A DNA stretch of 22,022 nt, taken from NCBI GenBank assembly GCA_000969725.1, contig JXSR01S074690.1. One strand, 5' to 3'. Origin of the DNA: Ophiothrix spiculata. Taxonomy: Eukaryota > Echinodermata > Ophiuroidea > Amphilepidida > Ophiotrichidae. Shown here one piece after another: positions 1 to 13,200 of this stretch. How positions within the stretch are numbered: the first letter of the stretch is position 1; the number at the start of each line of letters is the position of its first letter. The notes below the pieces were generated by a model. The model was not told where the DNA came from and ran no database searches. It saw nothing but the letters and a program-made list of their open reading frames with translations. A program made the translations under genes and the position numbers.

Positions 1-84
1 GAAATGTGATCAGCACATATGAAAACACCATATATCAAAAAATAAGAAAAATAAATAGAGGAATTCTATCTGTTCTAAGCCACC
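1..84 (-). mobile_element. Terminal fragment of a TIR DNA transposon (same family as 7872-8457)
   Basis: These 84 bases match 8373-8457 with only a few differences by eye and one single-base indel. They end at the same inverted terminus ...GCTAAGCCACC / CTAAGCCACC. The base after the terminus begins TTA, the 3-bp target expected for PIF/Harbinger-like elements. On the minus strand that TTA is the STX17 stop codon TAA, so the first part of the STX17 3' UTR is transposon sequence. The other end of the element lies outside the window. Confidence 0.85.
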
Positions 85-312
85 TTAAGTATGGTTATTT
101 GTTAATGCATCAAGGTCAGCTTCAATAATTCTTAGCTTTCTCTCCTTCAGTTTTCTTCCAATATAATAGCCGATTGAAGATCCAGCAAAAGTTCCAAGTG
201 CAACTGTGATGAACCCTGTGATGAACCCTAATATCAGTCCTATAATACCACCTATAAGACCTCCAATCTTAGCTCCTTTTCTTGGGAGTTTTTTAGCTTC
301 TTGTCGAGCAAT
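85..312 (-). CDS. STX17: STX17 last coding exon (membrane hairpin and C-terminus)
   Basis: This exon begins in phase 0 at ATT after acceptor acacag and ends at TAA (85-87); it encodes 75 residues. Residues about 15-52 of the exon are almost entirely Gly, Ile, Leu and Ala with repeated GxxxG spacing ([16 protein letters not shown], then a second helix ending SSIGYYIG). This is the double-hairpin anchor typical of syntaxin-17. A basic run RKLKERKLR follows, then a short acidic tail ending LTNNHT. The stop lies directly next to the terminal GGTGGCTTAG (coding-strand sense) of a transposon, so the original C-terminus and 3' UTR may have been altered. Confidence 0.92.
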   Translation of the reverse strand: MARQEAKKLPRKGAKIGGLIGGIIGLILGFITGFITVALGTFAGSSIGYYIGRKLKERKLRIIEADLDALTNNHT

Positions 313-860
313 CTGTGTGTAAATCAAAATTAAACAAAATAAAATTGAGTTAGCAGGGCCAAAACTTAAGTTTTGGGTAGTCCATGGCTCAAAGGTGATC
401 TCGTGTGCATGAAATGTCTCCAAAACTAAAGGGGAAGTTTGAGTCTGGAGAGAGGTACCCTTTGATAGCTCTTTTCACAACTTTCCCAAGGGTCTGTCAA
501 TTTTAGCTAATTTTCTACCTATATTGGTCTGTATCTTAAAATCAATATTTCTAACTTTTATCCGAATTATTCCCCTTGATCATGTCACATATTGCAAAGA
601 TGGTACTTAAGGTTGCAACCAAGGTTTCTCACATGAGGTGACAAAAGCATATGAATGAAGGAGAGAAAAATATGTCTCAAAACAGCTTCAAACAGTAGAG
701 AAAAGGGCCCAAGAATATGGGGGAAGGGAAGGAACTGCAACAAAGAATTTGGTCTCTCTATCATTTAGCTTAAAAGTAGATTACTTTTCACCCACTGGCT
801 GAGAGCATCAACAATACACAGTAATAGACTCACCAGGTATACACTGTAAAATAAATAAAA

Positions 861-892
<32 letters not shown>

Positions 893-1198
893 GTATGCAG
901 TGCCCCAAGAAGGAGCATTCGCACAGGGGACCCATTGCTTAACGTGACTGTCCGAACCACGGAGTAATTAGAGTAAAGTTTCTTGCCCAAGGAAACAAGG
1001 AGACGTAAACCGCCTGGAATGGGGCTCAAACCCACAACCTCTGTATCACGAGACCTGTGCTCTAACCGCTCGGCCACGCTCCCCCTATTATACTGGAACG
1101 GTATTTAGGATCAAATATGTGTACAACGCTATGTCATATTATATGAAAATCAACTTGAAAGGATCTTATTACACAACATGCAGGTAAGACATACAAAG

Positions 1199-1229
<31 letters not shown>

Positions 1230-4200
1230 CGGTATACAAAGAGCCAGCAGGCTGCAGAGCTTAAAATGCTGGATAGCAATCTTTGTTCAATAAATTCAAG
1301 ATTCACAAAAAACACAATTTAATCAAAAGAGAACAAAAGTATATTACTTCGGCTAAGAGGCGTTTAGTTTGTCTATGATAAATGGAATTGTGGAGTTGAG
1401 ATATCTGTTTGTTTTGCTAAGTGGTTTCTGAAACTTGTTTATGTGACGGACGCTATGAGTGTAAGCATGATATTCTGTAAGTATGTGGTCATGTCTCTCT
1501 GAGTTGAGGACACCACGTTAAACCAAGAGGTCCCACTGCATAAGGCGACGAAAAAAACAAACTGTTTTACCGACCCTAAATTTGCGTTTTTGAAGATTTT
1601 TTTTAGTTTTGCCAAAATCATATAAAAATTGTTTTTTTTTGGCCAAACTTGAACAGATTTGGTTATTTATTTAAAAGAAAATTTATTTGTAAAAAATAAA
1701 TTAGTTTTTTCCCAATTTTGGGGTTATTTAAGGCAAAAAAATGTTTGTTAGAAATAAAATTCCCCCGACCGACCGATCTTTCCTGAAAGGTCCACCTGCC
1801 CGTAAAACAGGATTTTCTTTTGTCGCCTAAGCAAAATTCTAATGTTTGAGGATCATATATATTAAGACTACTAAGACGGACTGTAATAATGAATAAAGAC
1901 CAAATTGAGGACTTTGAAGAACTTATTCTTACCTCAATCAATTTCAAAGTTCCTTCTAATAAATTTTGTTGGGCAGGTTCAATCTTTTCTGTAATGCTGT
2001 CAACTTGTTCTTGTTGAGACTGAAATGAAAAGTAACAAGAATAGTCCTTAAAAAGGACAAACTCACGTTAACCCGGAGTCAAGGTCAAGATTGCACTGTG
2101 TACAAAATGCTCAATAATCATTTTATTTCATCCAGAGGTGTCGTCTTTTTTAAAGACAGTTCTTGTCTATTCATATATTTAGGCTTGGCCAATCACGGAC
2201 ACTGTTTCAATACACAGTTTATATGCAAGGTCATAACACAATAGTCATTGCAAAATCCAAAGTTCTTAATTGTTTTGATCAACAACACATAATGGCATAA
2301 TGATTTTTAGTGGTATTTGTTCACACAAGACAGTCTCTTAACAGCTTTCAAGGTCCAATGCATCTCTAAGTTCTTGTGTACACATAGAAAAAAATGTGTT
2401 GTTGAAGAGGCCATTGCTCAAATCAAAGACAGTCTCACTGCGTGAGAAAAATATAGTTTTAAATAACAAACCAGTTAATGAGCTACAATCTTTGCAAATA
2501 ATGTCTTGAACACTTGTGTATATTTGAGAATAATTATCCATATAGCTAATGCATTTCTTACACTGCAATAATATTTTGTTTTATTTATAGCTTCAACCCT
2601 TTTTAACCCCGAATCCTCCCCTCCACCCCACCAAAAAATGTTGAGAGATGCTACAACAAATATGCTAACATGTGTCTGTCAATACTAAAGTGGGGAGAGG
2701 GGAATCAATTTAAATATTGCCTTTAAAGTGTCCCAACACTATTTTATATATTGTCTGAGACTTTTGGAGATTACGCACATGAAACTTTGTGTTTAAATTT
2801 TTAACTCTATTATAATTAAGCAACAACGGATTTATTAGTCAAAAAAAAAAAAAAAATCAACCACTTTCTTTCAACATAGCTTTCAAACCTGACAAGCAAA
2901 AAAACCTTACCGTTTTCTTTAACTATATATGTAATTTTAATATATATTTTGTTCAAATAAATTCCAACCCTTATACCGTTGATGAGAGCAATGATTGTGG
3001 TGTGAAGTTGAGGGATAGGAAGAAGACTGAGGATTTAATGCAGATGTTGGGAAGAAGCAGTGGACAGTTTGGCGAAGGCGAATAGTGTGCGTTGGTATGG
3101 GCATGTGCTGAGGAAGGATGAAGGGCATGTTCTTAGAAGGGCCCTTGGTGGATGGTTTGAGGAAGAGAGGGCAAGCGAGGAAGACTTGGAGGATGCAGGT
3201 GGAGGAGGATAGTAAGAGGGTTGGGTTAGGGAGGAAGGACGCGTTGAATCGGGTGAGGTGGAGGGAGGGAGTAAGGGCGGTTGCCGCGAGTGTGAGGTGA
3301 ATCTGGCCACCCCCGTGAGGGGATGAAACCGGATTTAAAATCTTGGCTAACTACTAATAAGCCTACTACTTATACCCACATGATCGATTGGTAGCCGACA
3401 GCAGCATTCGGCAAACGACAAATTAAATATTGGTGGTATCTATGCACCAGGTGCACTACCCCTGGTTATGCTACTTTCCCCGTGTAATTGATGTATAACA
3501 CTACTCTTACATTAACAAGTGTTTGAAACTCAAGCATGATTTCGTTGAGCTGTTCCAAGTCTTCTGCAATTTTCTGCCATGCTTCCTGTTCATAGTTTGG
3601 TATCTGTAATTTTGGAATTTGCAGCTGTGTCTGCTGTGATGGTATCCCATAGGTTATGTTGTCTTGAATTGTATCTGACGCAGCATCTGTAGATTAAGAT
3701 AAAAGAAATACAAAGTTTATGCTGCTAATAAAGTAATTATTCATCTCAGCAACCAACCTTCCCCAATCCAAAATACTGATAAATTTAGATGAGTTATTTC
3801 CCCAGAGGAGGCACTTACAATATCATTACAAAGGATGTGACTAGTGATAGGCCCCTTTTATATCCTCTTGTACAAAAAATGACACATTTTATTCTGATTC
3901 TCAAGACCCCATTTTCACGCCTTGTCTGCCGCTCCCTAGACCCCCATTTCAAGCATAACCTTTAGTTCGCAAGCCTGAAAACGTTTCAATTCCCTAGCCT
4001 CATTTTTTTTAAATTTAGTTCCCAAAACCCCCATTTCAAGCAAAATTTTGAAAAATTTTGCCCAAAAAACTAGTTCTGAAGGGTCATTTTTTGGTCCCTG
4101 CAGTTCTCTAGACCCCCTTTTCAGAGTCAATCTTCCGTTCTCTAGACTAGGGTTTCAGATATCGGGGCCGCACACCCCTACCAAAACCAAAGTTGGGTGT

Positions 4201-7200
4201 CCCCCCCCCCCCCCCCGGTCCCGGGAAGTGATTAAATTGTGATTTCTCAATACAGAGCCAAACACAGTAATCGCTCGGCAAATTTGTGTATAAGAAAGGG
4301 TGACATCCGGTATACTTTCAAGGATACTTGGATGCATGCCTATATACCCACTAACAAAGAGACCTGAAAACAGCAAAGTTTCAAAAATTCTATAAACTTG
4401 AGACATTAGAACAATGTGACACTGTGCTGTACAGAAGCCGGTGTAATGAAATACAGCGTCCGTGTGACTGAGTGTCCTAGCTACTATTCGACTCTGTAGA
4501 ACGTACTTGTACATGTGCGATCAATAAATCATTGATTGCGACTTATTCCGTGTAGTTCAATTAGACCCGGACTCCCCTGGTTATGGGAGACACTCAGTCT
4601 CATTACACCAGCCTACAAAAAGTTCTGCCTACCATGTGTCAACAGCCTGAGTGCGGAGGTAACTTCATTCAATTCTGCACCTATGCATGGAAATATAATG
4701 AATGAAATGCAACTATTAAGCGTTACGACTTGCGAATGCTTTGTGAATCATAATTATTATTATAATCATGAAAAGAGAATGCCATTTCATCTGTTGGGAC
4801 TTGAACCAACCCAACTGGGTAGACTTGAGATCTTCAAGTGAATTCAATATAAAACATGTGGTAATGTCGTATTTTCTTTTGTTGTTAACACATTAAAATA
4901 TCAATTTTTGTCTAGATGGAATGTAAATACAATTTATATAAGATTCCTGCTGAAAAGTATTTCACCCTTCCCCACAAAGGCGTACCAAAACCAAATTAGC
5001 AGGCCACTTCTTTTGCAATAGAGTGGTCACCCCCTGGAACAACCTGCCAGATCATGCCATTTCTACACCAAATGTGGCTACATTCAAGAAGAAATTGAGA
5101 GTTCTGCCCATCGGTGAAGAGGACTAATCGACCAAGTATCAATTAAATTATACAAATGCTTCAAATATTAGATGGATACAACAGACAATACAAAGCTGAA
5201 AAGGGGAGATCTAAAAATTGTGGTGCTCGGTCATTTTTGTCTGGCAAAACAGCATAAATTTATTATTTCATCATTCAAAATCAACACAACATAATTCAAT
5301 AATGTTAGTTGCAATTCAATTATATGTATTATTCATACAATCTGTCAGAATTTGAACAAAATCAATTTGTCCGAACATCATGAAATTGTGAGATTTTGCG
5401 AAAAAAATTGTGTAATCTGTTGATGCCATTTTGAACATGTTCAAGCAAGTGGAATCATTAGAAAAGGTCTATTTATGATCTAGAGACTTAAGATCTGACA
5501 TGTGCAAGTACACACAAACTTGCAGTAAACATGTCATCCGTCCGTCTCACTCATGAAAAAGGACAGTACCCTTAATAAGGGTTGTGTTGCAGATAGCAGA
5601 ACCCTCCAGGGGGAAGCACTCCCATATGTTGGTGTATAATGCTCACTAGTCAATAGATCTTTTTCTTGATAGGTTTACACTAAATGATACCATTTTTTCA
5701 TACCCTATAACCAATGCCCCATTTTTCATAGTATCCCACTAAATGTCACTTTATCCTCGGGATATGTCCTCTGTTCTGGCCTTTGATGAAATTGATCAAC
5801 ATGGTCGACAATGGCAACAGAGTCATCCGTATACCCTATAGCGGTCTGAAAAAACCCTTTTCATTCTAGGCGGGACCAAATCACACCTTGTGTCGAACAT
5901 CAAACCAATCAAATCAATCATCAAGTCATAAAGCAACTGAACTGTCAAATCACACAAGCTCATGAGTATCCCGTGAGTTGTGTGTGAACTTTAACCTCGG
6001 CGCACAAGACGCGTAAAACGTACCATAGGTCCAAGGGGTGGGCACTGACATAGAAAGGTGATACAGGTATGTGTGGCACACATGACCCCCTTTTCACGCC
6101 TTGCTTGCCAATAATTTGGTGCTTTATATCACCAAACGTTAAGTATAGATTGGGCCTAAGATTTCTAAGAAAATGTCACCACAGAATAGGTTTCCTTTTC
6201 AAATTTCAATTGAATTGGTCTAACCATTTTGAATTTATGAGCAATATTGTATTTCAGAGCTGCATATATTTTGCTGTGTGAATTTTATTATGGTTTTTCT
6301 ACAATTCATTATGGTTTACTATAAAAACACACATATATTTCCCAAATAAAACCAATTTCAGCTGTGAAACTTCACATGGATTATGAGAAAAATGCTAAAA
6401 ATATCAAGGTACCAAAATCTAAAAGTTGAAGAATTGTTGAGTGTTCTTGCCTTCCCTACTGATGTTAAGTTCATCTGAAAATTTTATATTTACAGCTTCA
6501 TACCAGGTCTTAATACAAAATTTTGCTGTTAAAAACAAGGAAAACTACTTTTAAATAAACATGTATACCAACCTTTGGGTTTCTCAAGCTCTTCAAGTTC
6601 CAGATCACTCTTGTTAACAACAACAAAATCGGCTACCAGCTTATCACTTTTTTTAATACTCTCAAATGCAGCTGTTTGTGTTCTACTCCCAGTTCTAATG
6701 TGACATGCTGCAAGATATTGCTCGAATGCAGTGATGGATACTATGGCTACTTCCTTCACAGACATGACAATGGAATCAAATTCCGCATGGTCTTCTTCCA
6801 ATATATGGCTTTTAGTCCTATCTATATCCCGAATGTAAGCTTTCAGTTGCTATATTTAAAAAAAGAAAAGAAATCAAATACATAACAGTAGTAGTGGGCA
6901 ACCATTATTCAACCGTGGGCCAAAAAGAGATTTTTTGGCAGACCGCACCAAAAAACGTATGTCTAAAAGAAATCAAAATAACATTCAAATTTTACAGCAT
7001 ATTTATAATGCTCTATAATTGTTGCTATTCTAGCAAAGGATACAATAAAAACTGTTGAATCCAGGTGTTGACTACTCATATCTACCCAAACTTGTTGTAT
7101 TATTAAAAACTAAGCAACAGTAAAAGATTTGGTTAAAACATTATTTGAAATGAAGAATTAACACAAACTAAGGGCATCTATCAAACTTTTATTTCAATAT

Positions 7201-10200
7201 CAAGAACACAAACATTTGATAAAACACATCAAAAGGTAAAACAAAAATGATATTGAGGACATCATCAAAAGGCCAAAAAGACCTGGAGTGATGATACCCT
7301 GAAAACAAAATAAGTTACTAAAGTAGCCTAACTTACAGCAACAGAAAAACGTACACAAATACATAAACAAGACAAATGCTCCGATTAAGTATTGATATAT
7401 GTTGATAAATTACCATGTAATTCAGTTTCAATTATAACTTGACAATAGATGTTTTTTAAGATTGTTTCTGAATTCTTTTGTATTTTTGCATCTTTTTATG
7501 CCATTATTCAAAGAGTTCCAAAAGGTTGGCCCACAATTTCGAACAGCACGGTCAGAGAATACTTTCTTAGTTTTATTAATACTACATGTATAATTAGTTT
7601 TATTAATAAATAATCAACATATTTGTCTATAAACTTGTTTTCTCATGAAGCAAAATTACAAAATGCACACATACATTTCCTATATTACAGTTGGAATTAA
7701 ACAGTTCGGGATTGTGAATTTAATTCAATAAATTGCATGATAAAGCAAGCAACTCTGGGTCAAATTACTTAAAATATCTACCAAAAACAAACCAAGTCAG
7801 TGCAAAAAAAAGTCATTGGGGATAAGGGGCACTCTTTTGGTAGTATCTTATAGTAGGGCCTATTGCTTTATGGTGGCTTAGCACAGATGCGGTGTCGGAC
7901 ACGAGTGAGCTGATATCAGCGGTGTTGGACACAATTTCAAAGTATTTATTCGGTCTTTTAGCATACTTTCTGGCGTATACTGTATCTTGCGCTTTAATAT
8001 AACGCGATCTTACCTGTGCGTCATTTTTATATTCACGCATAAGGCCATGCGCGTTACTCCTGATGACGCAGGGATCAAAGCGCACAGTGCTTAAGTAGTT
8101 ACTCGTTGCTAAAAAAATGCCAATTTTGCTTAATATCTCAAAAAGTAAGTCGGTGACCATATTTTTTTATTACGTTTTTTAAAGAACTATATACGGACCA
8201 AAACATGTGTGAAAAAGAGAGAGAAAAATAGAGCCGTTTTTTAATTATAAGTGTTTTTGTCAGATTTATTTTGATTATACCATAATAGTCAATGGTAAAA
8301 GTGGTAAAACATAGTGTTTTTGAAATGGGTTTTTCTCAAAAACTAAGTCGGTGACCCCCATTTTTTATTTCAGAAATATGATCAGCACATATGAAAACAC
8401 CATATATCAAAAAAATTAGAAAAATAAATAGAGGAATTCTATCTGTGCTAAGCCACCTAAAGCATCATCATGTCCCAATTCTTAATCAGTGTTTGAAGTA
8501 ACATAATTTGTGAACTTGCATGGTTAGAATACTTTGCATCTATAGACAAATTAAGATATTTATTGGGATACTCTATTGTTAAAATGTATTTTTAGAAATT
8601 AAAACTTTTTTCTTTTGTAGCAAGGAAAGTACCTTGGTTATTTTATTTTATTTTTTAAAGATACAAAAATAATCAACAAGAAATTAATTAAAAATAGTTA
8701 ATCATACCCACCCCATATCGTCAAATCCAATAGTATGCTTCCAAGCAAGTTTGTTTTTGGTAGAGAGATGTGCCACTGAAAATTTTGAAATACCAATGTA
8801 CCAAATTTTCCAAATTTTGAGTCAAATTTATTAAAACAATTTTTGCCAAAATTGCACAAATTACCCAGTGGCGGATCCAAGTTTGGCCAAGAGGGGCCCA
8901 ACATTTTTCAAAACACAAGTTACTCAATTTGGTGCATAGATTTTACTACTTGATGCTTCAGGACAATTTTTTTTAAAAATCTGGGCAAGGTTCTCAAGGG
9001 AAACACATTCAGCAATAGACAAAAATACTGTATAGGGTGTCTGAGGGGGATTTGCCCCCTCAGGAATTAGACAATTTTAGAATTTCAAAACACAAATTAC
9101 TCAATTTGGTGCATAAATTTTTGCCTACTTGATGCTTCAAGTTAGCATTTTTGCCATCCAAATCGGGACAAGGTAGGCTTACTCAAGGGAAACACATTCA
9201 GCTATAGACAAAAATAATGTAGGGGGTGTCTGACGGGGATGTGCCCTGGGGGGGGGGGGGCCCCCACATATGGGGGCGGGGTATATATGTCCAGCGGTCA
9301 AGACCCCCTTTTTCAGGCCGCCAGGCTGCTCACTAGATCCCCATTTCCAGCATGATTCAGTTCTTTAGACCCCGCTTTTGAGAAAAATTACAAAATTTTA
9401 ACTTTAACTGCAAAAATTGCGAACTTTTTCTGCTCAAGAGGCTATTTTTGGCCAAAAGTTTAGTTCACTAGACCTCCAAAAATCAGTTTCAAAGGTCATT
9501 TTTTTACAGGAAATCAGTTCACCAGACCCCAATTTCATCGCTTCGCGCATGACATACCTACCACTTTCAAAGTTGAGTGCCCCCCCCCGGGGGATGTGCT
9601 CCCTCAAGATTTAGAAACTTTTAGGATTTTAGAAGACAAATTACTCGAATTGGTGCATAGATTTGTGCTACTTGCTATGCTTCAAGTTAGGACTTTTAAC
9701 ATCAAAATCTGGACAAGGTACTCGAGGGAAACACATTCAGCAATTATAGACATTCATGACAGACAAAACATATGTCAGGGGTGTTTGAGGTGGATATGGA
9801 TGTTCCCCCTCACAAAATTTTCAAATTTCCAACATGTTCCGTCCATTTGGTGCACAGTTTCCCACATTTTCCATTATAGCTCAATAGCTAGGTATGCCCA
9901 TAAAAAGTTATTGTATGATTACCAACTTAAAAGTTAAGGCTTTTATTTTGGCTGTGGGTGCATGTGAGAGACGTGCCTTGCCCAAAAGCTATGCTACTGA
10001 CTTTTCTCTTTCCCCTTCCCTTCCCTTTTCTTCTGCTTTTTCCCCCTTTTCTTTTCTTTTCTTTTCTTTTCCTTTCTTTTTTTTTCGGCCCCTCCCCCAT
10101 GGATCCACCAATGTTACCTAATTTTTGCAAAGAAAAGGGGTAGATAGAAACAGCAATGAGCCTTAATTTGCTACCCAAATTTGCAGCACACCAAACCACT

Positions 10201-13200
10201 TTTGTACTAAGTATCCCCCCACCCCTGGTAGCAATAGCAAAAGAAATCAACCCAGAGTAATCAAAATATAATGAATAAAGAAAACGAAATCAACCCACAG
10301 AGGGGAGCATGCGGAGAATATACCACACTGAGGACCAGTGCAACATAACAAAAATATGAAAACAAACAGCAATAGCCCAACAAAAAGACTAGAATTTATG
10401 AATGACTGGCTGGTGTCATTTTCATTCTTATAACAAATTAACATGGTATTTCGAAAATATTTGAAATAGTGGAAATGACAAACGAATTTGGCTGTTTCCA
10501 GATGAATGGGTAACATATAATGCTTTGTCACACCCTAATAAATTAAATCTTGTCATGTGATTGCAAGAAAGTCATATCTGCAATAGCTGCTACATGGCAT
10601 ATTCATTTATCAAATCGTCACAAGAATGTGAAAAATCCCTCAAAATTTCTCTCCCATGTGTTCTTCAGGTGACACTGTCCCCTGAAGAATCATTGTGACC
10701 CAAGATTGGACATTCAAATTTATGATATTATGGTAGCTATTGCAGATAACTTTCTTGCACTCACATGATGATCATTTAAATTTTTTTTCCCATGTTTCAA
10801 GCATTAAATAAATTCAGTGGCATGGCCTTGCACAGTGAGTGAGCATGAATGAATAGCATGCAGTCACTGTTCTATGACATGATACACACTCGCTGAAGTA
10901 CGAAACCTGTGGTTGGATAGCTGGTATAACATTGCAAAAATAGAGATGCCAAAAGCATGCCACAAGGATTTAATTTGGAGTTAAAACCTGGTAGCTTGCA
11001 AACAATGTCTCAAGTTATGGTAGGTCAAATAACAACTGGTGGCCAATGTTTCGGTCCTGGGGCTTCCTTGCGATTACCGTACCAGACACTGATCGGCAGG
11101 CAGTTGTTATGTGAACAAAGCAGATCTATAATAGATCACATACAAACAACTTTCATTTTGGATGTGATATCCTCAACTGTGTTATACAGAGGATCGAACC
11201 ACATTAATACAAAATTTGTTTAGATAAACACCCAATAAAACAAATGGTTCATCGGCTCCAAGTACTGATTTTATATGTAAAATCAGTTGGATCACACAAA
11301 ATTTTGATAATTAACACAAAATAAAATTTTGCCCCATGCAGTGATCTGTGCATATCATCGTTTCAAGTGTAAATCACTCTACCAGCTCTTCTTTCCAGCC
11401 ATCAAAAATAAAAATTTATAAGAACTAACACAATTAAGAACTTGAAAACCAAGAACCACGAAAGTTGCTTCTTGACAACATTAATATTCATTAGTGAATG
11501 TCAAGAACCTACCTGTTAACTGCGAAGATATATTCACTGTTAAGAGATATAAAAAAATCAAAAACATTTGAGAAAAATACCAGTATTGGGGTTTGGTTAC
11601 TCCAACAGATTATTGTTCAAAAATATTGGTAAACATTGCAAGAAGTAATCAGTAGAAAAGGATGAAACTTCTACATCACTTGCAAGAACATACCTGTAGT
11701 AGATCTTTCGATAGACACCGTCTATCGTCCTCAGCTACTTCTCTGGCACTGGCGATGATGTTAATGCTGGCGGAAGTGATGTCAACTCGTCGATAAACAA
11801 AACATCATGTGAAATCACGACGTTAAGCCGTATGCTGGTGACACAGCATATCAACCAAATTGATCCACATATCACTTTCACTAGTGAATTAGAGAAGGAA
11901 GGTCAGATAGCCTTTTTGGACACTTTAGTAACAAGAAAACAGGGCGGTTCCATCAAGGTCTCTGTTTTCCGTAAGGCTACTCATACTGACCAATATTTGA
12001 ACTTTCAATCACACCATCCTTTGGAACACAAACTAAGTGTGGTACGGACCCTTATTAATAGAGCGGACACTACGGTCACTGAACCGGAAGATCTTGCTAA
12101 GGAGAACGATCATGTTAAGCAAGCTTTAAGATCATGTGGTTACGCAGATTGAACCTTTGCACGTGCCATTAATAAGAACTCTAAATCCACGGTTGCTCCG
12201 TCCAACACTCGTCGTCAGCAACAGGTTTTTGCCACTTTACCCTTTATTGAGGGCCTCTCGCCTAGCGTTCCAAGAGGCAGGCATTACCACCAGCTTCAAG
12301 CCTCATAAAACTTTAAGGAGCATTCTTGTGGCTCCAAAGGACAAACCTTCTCTTGAACAAACTTCTGGGACTGTTTATAAACTCAGTTGTGGCGACTGTG
12401 ACAGCACCTATATCGGCGAATCCAGTCGCCCACTTGGCAAGAGAATCAAAGAACATTGTTCACAGCGCAAATCTTCAACATCCGCTGTTTCTGAACATTT
12501 GAAATCCTGTAACCACAACATCCAACAGGATCAAGTGAAGATTTTAGCCAAGGAATCAAGAGACTTTCCCAGGAGGGTGTTGGAAGCTATCTATATCAGG
12601 CAGCAAAAACCAAATTTGAACAGGGACCAGGGTCTAGACCTGGATCCCGTCTGGGATCCTGTCATCAAGAACTTTTAAGACTTATCGGCGAGTTGACATC
12701 ACTTCCGCCAGTGCCAAAGAAGTAGCTGAGGACGATAGACGGTGTCTATCGAAAGATCTACTACAGGTATGTTCTTGCAAGTGATGTAGAAGTTTCATCC
12801 TTTTCTATTGTTTATTACCATCACGTATGAGCCTATTTTCGAACAAGAAGTAATCAGCATTTTTTTCAGTGTAAAAATAGTTTTATGGACTTGTAATAAC
12901 CCTAAGAGAACAAAATCTGTTTGATTGGACCATACCTGTTCAAATGAGTACCCTATCTAAGACCCTATGCAATGTGAAAAAAAAATATAATTACAAGAAA
13001 TCAAGTCAAATGTAACTGTCCACCATTTGAACAATTTTAAGAATTGCTTCTAGGTATTTGAAGCACTTTTATTGGAAATTTAAGGCACCATAGTAATTAA
13101 TTCAACCATTCTTTCTTAGTTTGATATCCTATCAGAGACTTACAAGACCAAATTGGATACCCTATGTGAGACTTGCAGAGTAAATACCAGGTTGGGATTT

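Larger units (their letters stand above)
11653..12843 (+). mobile_element. Penelope-like retroelement, 5'-truncated, inverted terminal arms
   Basis: The remains are the C-terminal part of a Penelope-type reverse transcriptase followed by a GIY-YIG endonuclease. They are bounded by inverted arms 11653-11796 and 12682-12807. The arms are identical at 124 of 126 aligned positions; the left one also has an 18-bp insertion. A 14-bp direct repeat CAAGAAGTAATCAG flanks the whole (11639-11652 and 12844-12857), which I read as the target duplication. The catalytic YxDD half of the RT is missing. Near-identical arms point to a recent insertion, while the reading frame is broken. It is inserted in STX17 intron 2, antisense to the gene. 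Confidence 0.9.

Noticed and set aside
808..1077. 89-codon minus-strand frame beginning [11 protein letters not shown]
   Set aside because: It is the translation of a tRNA-derived SINE plus its A/T tail; the same false peptide start appears over the SINE at 18745-18936.
4048..4514. Overlapping plus and minus frames near the C tract
   Set aside because: They overlap each other, depend on the homopolymer and repeat modules, and have no recognisable motif.
7813..8160. 115-codon minus-strand frame in intron 2
   Set aside because: It lies mostly inside a TIR element, shows no known domain and has no matching frame in the related element, so I treat it as chance.
9927..10250. Lysine/arginine-rich 107-codon frame
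   Set aside because: The basic run is the complement of a CT-rich low-complexity tract.
11653..12807. Inverted arms read as ends of a DNA transposon
   Set aside because: The enclosed RT and GIY-YIG sequence, the 14-bp target duplication and the hammerhead-like folds fit a Penelope-like retroelement better.
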